This document shows positions 32,931 to 43,270 of a DNA stretch of 64,000 bases, one piece after another; the stretch's first letter is position 1, and each line of letters begins with the position of its first letter. Where the stretch lies: contig CM067366.1 of assembly GCA_034401795.1 (NCBI GenBank), forward strand, positions 86,598,464-86,662,463, written 5' to 3'. The DNA is from Chaetoderma sp. LZ-2023a (Eukaryota; Mollusca; Caudofoveata; Chaetodermatida; Chaetodermatidae). Below the pieces are notes generated by a model, which made no database searches, was not told the DNA's origin, and worked only from the letters and a program-made list of their open reading frames with translations. Position numbers and translations under genes: made by a program.

Positions 32931-33105
32931 GGGTACGCAAGCTCCCTTCATATCCGCCTGGACCGCACCTGTGCGACAGGAACAGCGGTGCCAGTTATAC
33001 CCGTCGTGCCTAGAACGAAATGGTTCTCACTCTCGTTAAGAAAGAGGGAGGGGGGGGGGGGGGCGGACTGCGAGCCGGACAACCCCGTTAGACGTCGAGG
33101 CGTCT

Positions 33106-35991
33106 ATGGTGGGTGGAAGGCTCATGCGTTTCGTCGAGGCCTGGCGAGGTGTGACGTCAGACAGTCTGGTCCTGGGATGGTTATCCCAGGGTTACATGCC
33201 GGAGTGGTGGGACTTTCCGCCACAAAATCTGTCTTTGGCACCTGTCTGGACACCCGTACCAAGGGAGCCAGACAAGTTAGAAGCCGTTCAAAAGGAAGTG
33301 TCGGGTTTGCTTCTGAAGAGAGCAATAAAACCAGCAAACCGGAACACTCCAGGCTTCTATTCAAACATGTTCCTTGTCCCCAAGAGCACGGGGGGATGGA
33401 GACCCATACTCAATCTCAGGCCATTAAATTGGTTTATCCATACGCCTCGGTTCCAGATGGAAACGCCGAGGTCGGTAATGGCGGGATTGAGGAAAGGAAT
33501 GTGGTGTGTGTCGATCGATTTGAAAGATGCATATTTCCACATTCCGATGAATCGGAGTTGGCACAGGTTTCTGAGATTTGCGTTTCAGAATCAAGTATGG
33601 GAGTTTACAGTTCTCCCATTTGGCCTGTCGACAGCTCCGAGGGTTTTCACAAGAGTGGTCCTTGCGGTGACAGCGTTTCTCAGAAAAGAGAACGTGGCGC
33701 TACACACCTACATAGACGACTGGCTGCTCAAGGCAGACTCGGCAGCCAGGTTGAACGTGGATACTGCTCTGACTCTGAAGTTACTTTCAGATCTAGGCTG
33801 GATAGTCAACGAGGAGAAATCCGAGTTGACGCCCACTCAACATTTCGTTTATTTGGGGATGCGATTCGACCTCGAGGAGGGCAGGGTTTACCCATCAGAG
33901 CCCAGAGTGGTGTCTCTGTTAGCCATCCTCAGGAGTTTTCGAGTGGGAAACCACATTCAGGCGAGGCGGTTCCTTCAGATGCTGGGCATGATGGTCTCCA
34001 TGGAGCAGGTTATCCCGTACGCTGCTCTAATGCGAAGACCTATCCAGTTGTATCTGATGTCTCTGTGGAAACAGAGAACAGAACCCCTGTCAAAACTGGT
34101 GCCAGTTTTGGAGCCGATAATATCGCATCTTCTATGGTGGAAACAGCGTCAGAATCTCCTAATAGGGGTTTCGCTGCACCTACCCCACCCCCAGCTGTCC
34201 GTTTACACGGATGCATCGCTGGAGGGGTGGGGTGCCTGCCTGGGAGAACACCAGGTCTCGGGCACATGGACTCTCCCGGAGAGTCAGCTGCATATCAATC
34301 TGTTGGAAATGATGGCAGTGGAACTGGCGTTGGAAGAGTTCCTTCCGATGATCAGGGGCAGGGTGATATTGATACGGTCGGACAATTCGACAGTAGTATC
34401 ATATATAAATCGCCAAGGCGGGACCAGGTCGCCCACCCTGTGCATCAGGGTGTGGCACGTGATTCAATGGTGCAGGAATTACTCGGTTGTTTTGAAAGCA
34501 GCTCATATTCCTGGCCGATTGAACATTCTGGCGGATGCTTTGTCTCGCAGACAGAGAATCTTGCCAACAGAATGGTCCCTCAACCCTCCAGTTCTGCGAC
34601 GGATCTTCGAGCATTGGGGCAAACCCAACGTGGACTTGTTCGCCACAAAGGAAAATGCTCAAATCATGACATGTCTCGCCGATTCCAGATCCAAATGCCG
34701 TCGATACAGATGCTCTGGCGATAAGCTGGAGAGGGATGCACGCGTACGCGTACCCGCCCACCATTCTTCTACCGAAGGTATTGGTGAAGGTCAGGGAGGA
34801 GCCGTGTCTGGTCCTGTTAATAGCGCCGTATTGGCCGAGCAGGGCGTGGTTCACGGATCTTCTAGATCTGCTGGTGGAAAATCCTGTGCAGTTGCCCGAG
34901 ATTCCGAACATAATCTCCCAGGCCAAGGGACGCTTCCTACACGAGCGTCCCGAAATGTTCAAATTGACTGCGTGGATGTTGTCAAACGACGTTCCACGTC
35001 GGAAGGCTTTTCTCGACAGGCTGCTGATTTCATCGCGGCTGCGAGAAGGAGGTCAACCTTCAAGTCATATAACAACAAGATTAACAGATTTGCAGACTGG
35101 TGTGAAGAAAAGGGTATTGATACCTTTCAATCCACTATTCAGCAAATAGCAGACTTTCTCTGTGAGCTGTTCTTTACAGGACTAGCTCCCGTCACAATTG
35201 CTGGATACAAGTCAGCTTTGGCATCAGTTATCCCTTGTCTAGCCAACAGGGATAGTCCAGAGGTGGCCCAGTTAAACGTGATGTTGAAGGGAATGAGCAA
35301 TCTCCGCCCGAGAAAACCGGTAGTCATTCCAGCCTGGAGTCTATCTTTAGTGCTTAATGTACTGGCCAAGCACCCTTTCGAACCGTTGCGTTCGGCTAGT
35401 CTAAAGCATTTGACTCTAAAGGCGGTCTTTCTATTGGCAGCTTCCTCAGCTAGAAGGCGCAGTGAGATCCATGCGCTTTCGGCAGAGAGGAACCGATTTA
35501 TTGTTTCTGGAGAAGGTCTGCGTCTTCTGCCAAGAGCAGAATTTATGTCAAAGAACCAATCTTTGAGATATCCCGGCAAACCGATCATTATACCTAAGTT
35601 AACCAGGTTTGATCGTGATGCCAGTGTCTGGTGCCCGGTCCGTGCTTTGACTAAGTACAAGAAACGGACTGACTCGTTACGGTCGAACGATAGACATCTG
35701 TGGATCTGCCATAAAAAGCCTTCTGGCGCCGCATCCATGGATACTATCTCTCGTTGGGTGGTCGAATGCATTCAGACTACTCACGAGATGGCGACTGGGC
35801 ACCAGGTGCAGGGCGTAAGGGCACACAATGTTAGAGGAATAGCCGCCTCGACCGCCCTTTACAATGGTGTTCCGTTAGAGGACATCATGGCCGTTGCACA
35901 ATGGCACTGTGAGTCCTCATTTACGGATTACTATATGAGGGATGTGTCAGACTCAGCCAATCCACTCGCTTTAGCTGTTTTGAAACGATAG
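33106..35991 (+). CDS. DIRS reverse transcriptase, RNase H and tyrosine recombinase
   Basis: 961 codons without a stop. RT: GGWRPILNLRPLN (~110), VSIDLKDAYFHIP (~145), LPFGLSTAPRVFT (~180) and the catalytic YIDD (~204). RNase H: VYTDASLEGWG (~367), the Glu of LLEMMAVELAL (~405), IRSDNS (~428) and LADALSRR (~485). Tyrosine recombinase: starts about residue 645 (FIAAARRRSTFKSYNNKINR), with RRRSEIHAL (~785), HNVRG (~907), WHCESSFTDYY (~930) giving the R-HxxR-H/W-Y set. Residues ~525-635 are not in the family's frame: the conserved linker (YAYPPTILLPKVL, APYWPSRAWF) lies one frame over. So the ORF contains two compensating shifts and the protein may be inactive in that part. Confidence 0.9.
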   Translation: MVGGRLMRFVEAWRGVTSDSLVLGWLSQGYMPEWWDFPPQNLSLAPVWTPVPREPDKLEAVQKEVSGLLLKRAIKPANRNTPGFYSNMFLVPKSTGGWRPILNLRPLNWFIHTPRFQMETPRSVMAGLRKGMWCVSIDLKDAYFHIPMNRSWHRFLRFAFQNQVWEFTVLPFGLSTAPRVFTRVVLAVTAFLRKENVALHTYIDDWLLKADSAARLNVDTALTLKLLSDLGWIVNEEKSELTPTQHFVYLGMRFDLEEGRVYPSEPRVVSLLAILRSFRVGNHIQARRFLQMLGMMVSMEQVIPYAALMRRPIQLYLMSLWKQRTEPLSKLVPVLEPIISHLLWWKQRQNLLIGVSLHLPHPQLSVYTDASLEGWGACLGEHQVSGTWTLPESQLHINLLEMMAVELALEEFLPMIRGRVILIRSDNSTVVSYINRQGGTRSPTLCIRVWHVIQWCRNYSVVLKAAHIPGRLNILADALSRRQRILPTEWSLNPPVLRRIFEHWGKPNVDLFATKENAQIMTCLADSRSKCRRYRCSGDKLERDARVRVPAHHSSTEGIGEGQGGAVSGPVNSAVLAEQGVVHGSSRSAGGKSCAVARDSEHNLPGQGTLPTRASRNVQIDCVDVVKRRSTSEGFSRQAADFIAAARRRSTFKSYNNKINRFADWCEEKGIDTFQSTIQQIADFLCELFFTGLAPVTIAGYKSALASVIPCLANRDSPEVAQLNVMLKGMSNLRPRKPVVIPAWSLSLVLNVLAKHPFEPLRSASLKHLTLKAVFLLAASSARRRSEIHALSAERNRFIVSGEGLRLLPRAEFMSKNQSLRYPGKPIIIPKLTRFDRDASVWCPVRALTKYKKRTDSLRSNDRHLWICHKKPSGAASMDTISRWVVECIQTTHEMATGHQVQGVRAHNVRGIAASTALYNGVPLEDIMAVAQWHCESSFTDYYMRDVSDSANPLALAVLKR

Positions 35992-36492
35992 TTAGTGACC
36001 ACACTGCTTTTCCCCTTTTTTCACTTTGGTAAGAAAAGAACCTAAAGCAGGCATCGTCAAGCGAGAGGATGTCAACCAGATTGTGTCACTGATGGCCGAA
36101 CCGGTGATTGGTTGGAGGCGGTACGTCTGAAGTCCTGTTATCATAAGGTAATTCAACAAGTGAGAGTTTTTTGTATTATGTATATGTATCATGTTCATTC
36201 ATCTTATATATTCATGCTCATTCCCAGGCTAATACAAGCGATATGCAGGGAGTAGTTAACCCTCTTGGCATATTGGTGTTTTCAGGCGAGATACATGTTC
36301 GTTAGTTCTCTCCCTTTTCTTAGGAGGAAAAAGGGGGTGGGGGCTGTGACGCGAATGTGATTCGGTTCCGTGAACTTGACGGTCCTTTTAGGTCTCCGTT
36401 AGTCAAGTTTGAAGTCTAAAATCTTTCTCCAAGGGGCAAAATTAGCATGTATGGCTTGCCCCTTCCCACCAGGTTACTGATCAAATCTGGGG
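35992..36492 (+). other. DIRS 3' untranslated region
   Basis: No ORF. It lies between the recombinase stop and the internal complementary region. A purine-rich GGAGGAAAAAGGGGGTGGGGG stretch lies at about 36322. Confidence 0.5.
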
Positions 36493-36593
36493 TATATCAG
36501 AAGTAACAGAATGGTGAGTATTGATCGAAGGAGAATGCAGGAAATGTCAATTTCCCTTTCTCCGAGATCTAACAATACTCACCATTCTGTTAC
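36493..36593 (+). repeat. DIRS internal complementary region
   Basis: 36493-36535 is the reverse complement of the element's left end (from TTCTCC inward) and 36530-36593 is the reverse complement of its right end. The two overlap by GGAGAA. In DIRS1 this region templates completion and joining of the ends into a circle before integration. Confidence 0.88.
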
Positions 36594-37249
36594 GGACCCA
36601 GCCTCCCAGCCCCACGGAGGCAAGCCATAGTTTTCTCTTGTTTGGTGGCTATGCAAACAATATGAGCTCTATGGTAAACGGGTACTCGGCAGTTGGGAGC
36701 CGAGTACCCGGTTCCCAGGAGTCGGTAAAGCTTTCTAAGTCTATAAACCTAGAGCCGCTGTCAAGGCCAGCTGTATATCAGAAGTAACAGAATGGTGAGT
36801 ATTGTTAGATCTCGGAGAAAGGGAAATTGACATTTCCTGCATTCTCCATAGCTGCGTGACATATTTCAATCAAATTTTGTTAGATGGATTCTATTCCATT
36901 CAGAATTTTGATTGAGGTATTTTTTGGGGTGAAAATTTTAGATTTTATGAGAAATTTACTGGAAATTGTCAAATTACTTCTGCTTGTCAACTTAACTGAT
37001 TTCAAGCAAATATAGCCAAAAGGACCCTATGATCATAGGGTGTAGAACTTGCATTCAGAATTTTGATTCGTAAAATTTTTTGGGTAAAAATCTTGCATTT
37101 TATTACAAATTTACTGTAAATAGTTAAATTGCTTCTCCTTACTACTTGAGCAATTTCAAGCAAACTTGGATAAAATGATCCTATGAATCACTGACACTAA
37201 AATGTCATGCAAAAAGGCATTCGGGTAGCAGATATCTAACATCGATATC

Positions 37250-39370
37250 AGTTCCGATCCAAACGGAGCCCTAACCAAAATACTGAAATCTATGGAATCA
37301 TCAACTACCAGCACCATAGGTGTTCTTAAGAACAACCAAACTAGGTATACTTACGACCCTCTAGTAGTAAAACTGTCAGCAGAGCAGAAAACGTTGCGCA
37401 TCTATCAAAGTGGCCAAAGTGAAGACCGCACGAAACTACGCCGGGAGCGCAATAACATTCTGCACCACATTAGTGAACGCTTAAAAGATCTTGTTATTCA
37501 ACAAGCCGACTCCATAGCAGATGAAATCACTGCCATGGATGACTGTCACAAAATGTTTTGGGCAGCCCGAGCCCTGAGAGCTACTGACTGCATACCACCA
37601 CTCACTGTACACAACTGTGAAGGACACTTTATCAGGACTGACCAGGGAAAAGCCGAGGCGAACCGAGAATGGTTCAAAGAACAGTTCACTGACAACGATG
37701 ATGAGCCCTTGTACCCGTTCTCAGAAGACCCCAGGCCATTACTAATACCAATTAAAACAGCAGAAGTTGAGAAGGCACTTAAAGCCCTGAAAAATGAATG
37801 TGCATCTGGACCTGATGGCATGAGCAATGAACTATTCAAATATGCAAGTGACATTATCTCAAAACCAATCATGCACCTAATCAATTAAGCTTTTATGCAC
37901 CACCTTCCTGTCGATCGATGCTGTAGGCCAAGGCACCCTTATCTCATTACCCAAGCCCAAGAAGCCACCTGGCCTACCAGCCAATCTGCGGCCCATTGTG
38001 CTCCTCAACAACATTGGAAAATCCTATCCAATGTTACTCTATGCCGCATCTGAGACAAGATCGATGACTTCACCGGATCATGTCAAAGTGGCTTCAAACG
38101 TGGATGCAGCTGCGGAGACATTGTATGGGCTCAACGTACGCTTGTGTCGGTAGTCATGTCCAAACACTGGGAGTTCTACAAAATGTGCATTGACATGTCA
38201 CGAGCCTTCGATACAATTAAATGCTCAAAGATCCTAGATGTGCTACGCCAGGCCAGTTGCAATGAAGATGAACTACGACTAGTGAGACTAATTGCTTGCA
38301 GACACAAGCTGAGAGTACGAGTCAAGTCGGTGAAGTCTAGAGTTTGAGACATTAATCGGCTCCCCACAGGGATATGGGCTATCTCCGGTGCTTTTCATCT
38401 GCTACCTTGTTGCCGCATTGAAATCTGTGCAGGAAAGTTCCACAAGACCAAACCCACCAGTGTCAATACTGGGTATGCCACTAGAGATGGAATAGGCTGA
38501 TTATGTGGACTTCATAGACGAGGAAAAGAAACCCCTTGACGAACTTCTCCCAATAGCTGCAAGCAAGCTAAAAATTGAGAATCTCTATGAATGAATCCAA
38601 AACAGAGTTCACCCACATATACCTATCTACAAAGCATGAAACTAAAGAAAATGACGATCCACTCCGTGGCGGCGAACCATGGAGGAAAAGTAAAATCCTG
38701 GGCTCACTGCTTTGCAGTTTGCAGTACTGCTGACATTGCTGCACAATGCGTCATTGGGAACATAGCTTTCCAGTCCTTCTGGAATCTATAGATTTGTAGA
38801 TCAAAGATGCCCTTGATAAAAAGGCTACGGTTATATAGTGCAACCTGCGTATCCTTGATACTGTATAACTGTAACAGCTGGGCAGCTCCAAAGGCAGCTC
38901 TAGACAAACTTGATGCCTGCCACCGCAAACACATACACACCATAGGATGTTGAATATTTTAAAACTTATTTGACTGGAAGCTTCCAATGAAATTAGGTTT
39001 AAAACATTCAACAGATTATTCCTTAAAGGTTAAATATCTAGGAACATGCTATAATTATTGCATTCAAAATTTTAGAATGGATAAAAATGAGAAAATGTTA
39101 TGATTAAATGATCATTGCTTAGTATGTAAAACCAATCATCGATCACAAAACTAGTACCAATTCTCAACAACACTACTCGGAGCCAGTAAATACAAAGCCA
39201 GGAGAGTACATCATTGCATAAATCAACTAAGCGTTCTACGAGGTGACCTCAAGAAAGCAGGACTTGGTACACTCAACTCAAGAATGAACCTGAGGAAGCT
39301 AAGGAATTTGGCTGAAGACAAGACACAGTTGGCAAAAGTGAAGAAGGACTGATTGCAGCTGTATGATGTT
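37250..39370 (+). pseudogene. LINE fragment (I/Nimb-like RT), decayed and interrupted
   Basis: A 198-codon open stretch (37292-37888) covers the region before and into the RT domain, ending ALKNECASGPDGMSNELFKY (the family's SGPDG). Later pieces, in changing frames, hold LPANLRPIVLLN (about 37975), MSRAFDTI (about 38197), a QGYGLSPVLFICYL segment (about 38370) and a DYVDFIDEEKK remnant of the catalytic ADD box (about 38500). 38590-38945 carries the C-terminal GSLLCS...HRKH region. A 'ttgactgg' palindrome (38949-39014) is inserted, and a last piece (RGDLKKAGLGTLNSR, about 39240) follows. It is dead. Confidence 0.75.
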
Positions 39371-39372
39371 TC

Positions 39373-39923
39373 TACTACTACAGCCGCAGAATACAGTAAT
39401 CATACATGTGATCATAGGCACCAGAATTTCGATTTCAAATTTTAATTGGTAGATTTTTCCTGTGAAAATTTTTTTCTATCTTGTTTAATGTAACGATTCG
39501 TGTATATTTAAATGCAAATCCTTCAAATGCTAATGGTCCAGGTGAGCGTCACAGGCCCTTGGGCCTCTTGTTATGGTGGTCACAGAATGATTTCATTTCA
39601 GTGGGGCATACTTGGGGGAGGGAGGAGATGGAAGATGGTAGATGGTGTTCTTGCATTGGCATTGGTTGTAGGTGTGGATACCTGGAGGGGTGGGTGGAGG
39701 GGTGGTGTAGTGTCCTCTACCACTATGCCAGTAATCTTTAACACATGGTTTTATCAGTATCTTACAGTATCTAAAATATCATCTTTTCACTTTTTTCATC
39801 ATCTCATTACACGCATGCACGCACGCACGCATGCACGCACATCAATATACCATTCACTTTGGGTGAATCACGTGTAAGCTTCTCTGTACATGTTCTAATT
39901 GTTTGTTTATAAATTCCTTTTAG
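39373..39923 (+). other. End of the AGCTCACCTGG repeat and intron 5 tail
   Basis: Terminal part of the dispersed repeat to 39572, then ordinary intron with a (GCAC)n-like tract at 39810-39841. No gene. Confidence 0.5.
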
Positions 39924-39971
39924 GACATGGGATCTGCCCATGATGAGAGTGCTCATGAAGGACAAACAAAG
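39924..39971 (+). CDS. UCHL3: UCHL3-like gene, exon 6 (crossover loop)
   Basis: 48 nt, phase 0 at both ends, with acceptor CCTTTTAG and donor AAG/GTATGA. It encodes DMGSAHDESAHEGQTK. SAHEGQT is nearly invariant in UCHL3 proteins and belongs to the flexible crossover loop that lies over the active site and limits the size of the leaving group. Because the exon is symmetrical, skipping it would shorten the loop by 16 residues in frame. Confidence 0.93.
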
Positions 39972-40259
39972 GTATGATGTGGTGCGTGTATATGTGCATG
40001 TATGTGTGTATGTTTGCATGTGGCTAGATATACAGATATGTGTATGTTCATGTGCATGTATACATATGTGTGGCATGTATATGTATCTGGGTTCGTAAGC
40101 AGGTATGAAATATTTTGTGTTACCACTGGAAAAGGTATGAAAAATGATCAGTTGAATTTAAACAGGTATAATGCGAATGTCGTCCATGGAAATGTAATTA
40201 CATATATGTTTGAGTTAAACTTCATTTAAAAATTCATGGAAAAATGCAAATACATTCCA

Positions 40260-40335
40260 GAATCACACTGCCGAAACCGATATTGTGTGTGTGTGTGTGT
40301 GTGTGTGCGTGCGTGTGCATGCGTGCGTGCGTGCG
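40260..40335. repeat. (GT)n/(GC)n microsatellite
   Basis: About 11 GT units followed by GTGCGT/GCGC units in intron 6. Confidence 0.9.
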
Positions 40336-40347
40336 CGCATGAATGAG

Positions 40348-40472
40348 ACTATTTTTGAAAATTCGCTGCCGAAATCACTGGCTCATTAACCAAGCTAGTC
40401 ATCCTAGTAGTAGGTTTTCAAAAATAGTTTTCTGAGAAAAATTAAATTTTCTTGAATAAATTTGCGGGTTAT
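40348..40472. repeat. 'actggctc' palindromic repeat (intron 6, copy 1)
   Basis: GACTATTTTTGAAAATT...AGGTTTTCAAAAATAGTTTTC inverted arms around TGGCTCATTAACCAAGC. Confidence 0.6.
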
Positions 40473-40740
40473 AGGATGGGGGTGGGAGTGGCAGAGTGCC
40501 CATCTAAGATATTCAAATTTGGATACATTTTCTTTGGGTGGTGTTGAGGGCGGGGAGTGGAGGGGATGGAGGTTAGGGGCATGATTTGTCATTCACATAG
40601 AAATTCTGTCCTATTTGTTTGATACTGTAGGATCTACCAATATATTAATTTTTATATACTGACTGTATTAATGTCAGCCCATACGTGTGTCGTCCTTTAG
40701 TGGCTAAGATTAAGATTCTTGCTTAGTAAATGTCACTCAT

Positions 40741-40912
40741 TTACAGGCCAAGAGAAGGATGTTTTTGATAATTTACTACTGAAATGACTGATTCATTTAT
40801 AGAGCCAGTCATTCCAGTGGTAACAATTAAAAAATTCTCTTGCCCTGCAAATGGACATTCCTCAGGGCCATTGAGAGGCCTGTCTTGGCCGACATGACCA
40901 TTAAAGTGTTAA
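40741..40912. repeat. 'actggctc' palindromic repeat (intron 6, copy 2)
   Basis: Arms CTGAAATGACTG and CAGTCATTCCAG around a diverged centre, followed by CCTGCAAATGGACATT and AAAGTGTTA. Confidence 0.6.
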
Positions 40913-41578
40913 GATTATCCATTAATTTGTCCCTTGAATTGTGATGTGATAGGGAACTTATTCCACTGAATAGTTGCAAAATTCCTTTATATTTTTTAAT
41001 AGTTGAAAGGTTGATAAGCAATCCAAGTATACAGAAAAGCTATATGTTGAAATTAAGCAACAAGAACTCTGTCAACATATTTTCAAAATATTTAATTCAA
41101 TCCTGTCTTAGAGTGTGGCTTCCACTGTTTGTATACATGTGTAACCTGTTGAGATGAAATGGATAAAATGTATTGTCCAAAGTGCATGGTTTCTAGATAG
41201 AAATATCAGTTTTTTGATGTTCAAGGGAAACAACTCCTCACTTTATTTAGCATTTAACCTAAACAGTAAAGAATTGTTTCCCATTTAATGTTACATTTAA
41301 TATAAATCAGGATGTCTGTTAAGTCAGGACAGAAATCATAGAATGATAGTTTTGTCTCCCCTTTAATGGTCAAATTAGCTAATATAATGACCTTGAGAGC
41401 TGTCTATTTCTATGCGGAGACATAGCTCTTTTAGAAGATTTACTAATGGAATGCAAGCCAGACATCACAATGGTAAATTTTCCAAAATAGTCTGCACTAG
41501 CCCCGGGTGTCTACTAGATTAGTTTTTTTTGCCATACATGTACATTATTCAGGGGCATCATGTAAGAAATATTCTGTG

Positions 41579-41814
41579 TAACCCTTTAACTCTCAAATTT
41601 CTTTTTTTAAATTCAATTTTTTCAATGAAAATGTCTCTGCAGACTAAGAGAAGACAATTTTTGAAAATTTATCTCTGGAGTGACTGGCTCGGTTACCGAA
41701 CCAGTCATTCCAGTGGTAAATTTTCAAAAATGCTCTTTTCTTGGTCTGCAAATTTACATTTCTCAATACTGCTGCTGAAGCCGTTTTTGGCTGGTATGAG
41801 TGTTAAACGGTTAA
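41579..41814. repeat. 'actggctc' palindromic repeat (intron 6, copy 3, well preserved)
   Basis: Outer TAACCCTTTAACTCTCAAAT and GAGTGTTAAACGGTTAA; inner ACTGGCTCGGTTACCGAACCAGT with long flanking inverted arms to AGAC/TCTTGGTCTGCAAAT. The best example of a full ~235-bp unit. Confidence 0.75.
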
Positions 41815-42164
41815 CTGAACCGCACTCAGTTTCTTCTACAAGTAGCAGACACACCCGCTCACTCCGCCAGGCAGATACACTGAATGGACGAATCCGGTTT
41901 TAGCTATACCTCTCCCATCTTTAGCTAAGCTCCACCTACACTGATTGATGGATAAACTGGATCCTCCATTGAAAGGAAACAGCGACCACCAATCACGAGC
42001 TGATGAACATATGAATTTATTAATCTTATCGTTAACACTCGAAATACATTCACAGAAAGATAGATTTTCTCATAATTTTACCATTGGAATAACTGTCTTG
42101 GTTATCTGTATTTGTCGTCATAGCTGCCTTACGTTCATGGTGTGTTATTTGTCTGTGTTTTCAG

Positions 42165-42240
42165 GCTCCGTCCGCTGATGAACACGTTGCGGGACATTTT
42201 ATTACCTTTGTCTGTGTAGAAGGAGGACTTTATGAACTAG
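42165..42240 (+). CDS. UCHL3: UCHL3-like gene, exon 7 (catalytic His)
   Basis: 76 nt with acceptor GTTTTCAG; ends in phase 1 with a single G before GTAATT. The translation includes APSADEHVAGHFITFVCVEGGLYEL. The His of GHFI is the catalytic histidine (human His169). Counting 15 residues on from it reaches the Asp codon that is split between this exon's final G and the AT that opens exon 8a or 8b. Confidence 0.93.
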
Positions 42241-42719
42241 GTAATTAAACAATTAATAAGATAGATTGGTATACAGTCAAGGCTTCAGTGTGTACCAATC
42301 TTCCTAGCACCTTTCTAGAACTAGGGTAGCAGTTCACTATTGTAATGTATAGTTTAAAGGTGAATATTCACAGCAGAATACTTGAAAATAAAATTAAAAT
42401 TGGATACCTTTAGAGGGTTAAATTGTGGGCGTAGATGTAATGAAACGAAACAAATCTTAAAATATGATGATTTTATTCCATACAAATTAATATAATTTTT
42501 TAAGTTGTCAAAATTAATTAGAGACACGACTCCCTAATTCAAATTGACTAGAAAAATTGTTAATTTATACGGATTGAAATAATATGTTAAGATTTATTTT
42601 GCTTCATTACATTGAGGTACACAATTTAAGCCTCTAAAAGTATATAATTTTAACAATTTTATTTTCAAGCATTCTGCGTAAATATGCACCTTTAATAATA
42701 ATGGATGGGTTCAATCTGT

Positions 42720-43270
42720 CGCTCAAGTATCTGATGTCATAATCAAATATTCCACATGCTGGCTGACATCACAATCAAAATGACATCGCTGCGTCACAAA
42801 GCTCGAATAGATTGTCACGATTATGTACGAATTCACCCTTCCAGAGTACCCACCCATCATATGACGTCATAATGAACTGCCAAATTCACCCTTCCAGAGT
42901 ACCCACCCATCATATGATGTCATAATGAACTGCGTGATGTGTACAATGACATTATAATGAATGACGTCGATAAGTATGTCACGATTGCATATTTGAAGAT
43001 GGTCTATGCGTTGTTGTACAAATTGTTTGCTTTTACTATTTAATAAATATTGTGTTGAATATTTTGAAACTAATTTGACTGGGCGCTGTTGCTACCATAG
43101 GCAGCAACAGCACACAGTCAAATTGGTTACAAAATATCCAACAGCTTCCCTGTATAGTTTTCAGGAAATTGATAGCTAGGGCATTTGGTGATCGATCAAT
43201 CTCAACACGGCGAGGTGTGGGTGGAACTTAGCTAGTGATGGGCGGGGCATAGCTAAAAATGGCAAGGTCC
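42720..43270. repeat. Composite dispersed repeat with TGACGTCA sites and 'ttgactgg' palindrome
   Basis: A tandem pair of a ~57-bp unit (CCTTCCAGAGTACCCACCCATCATATGA...) at 42835-42930, then CGTCATAATG and GACGTCGATAAG phrases, then the palindrome 43054-43144 (TTTGACTGGGCGCTGTTGC and inverse), then GATCGATC and GGGCGGGGCATAGCT to 43270. The same order is seen at 2250-2486, and inverted parts occur at 48950-49115 and 63830-63978. Confidence 0.65.

Larger units (their letters stand above)
29734..36847 (+). mobile_element. DIRS-type tyrosine-recombinase retrotransposon, structurally near-complete
   Basis: 7.1 kb bounded by TTCTCC at both edges. Inverted terminal repeats are at 29734-29911 and about 36631-36847 (shared GTAAACGGGTACTCGGC and GCTTTACCGACTCC, in inverse orientation). 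Between them lie a leader, a gag-like region (30802-32930), a reverse transcriptase-RNase H-tyrosine recombinase ORF (33106-35991), and an internal complementary region (36493-36593) made of the complements of both outer ends. This is the diagnostic DIRS1 architecture. The flanking repeat shows no target duplication, as expected for recombinase-mediated insertion. Confidence 0.93.
29463..39572 (+). repeat. AGCTCACCTGG dispersed repeat, split by a DIRS element and a LINE
   Basis: Begins TTAGCTCACCTGGCCC and ends CCAGGTGAGCGTCACAGGCC...GGGCCTCTTGTT, so the ends are inverted (CTCACCTGG / CCAGGTGAG). Interior units with ATTCAGAATTTTGATT and AAAATCTTAGATTTTATG recur before 29734 and after 36848, showing that the DIRS element is inserted in it. 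A second copy lies at 46585-47982. I recall this family as abundant in mollusc genomes. Confidence 0.65.

Noticed and set aside
32988-34724. 578-codon plus-strand frame overlapping the DIRS pol gene
   Set aside because: A shadow of the RT frame; its translation lacks any motif while the other frame has all RT and RNase H motifs.
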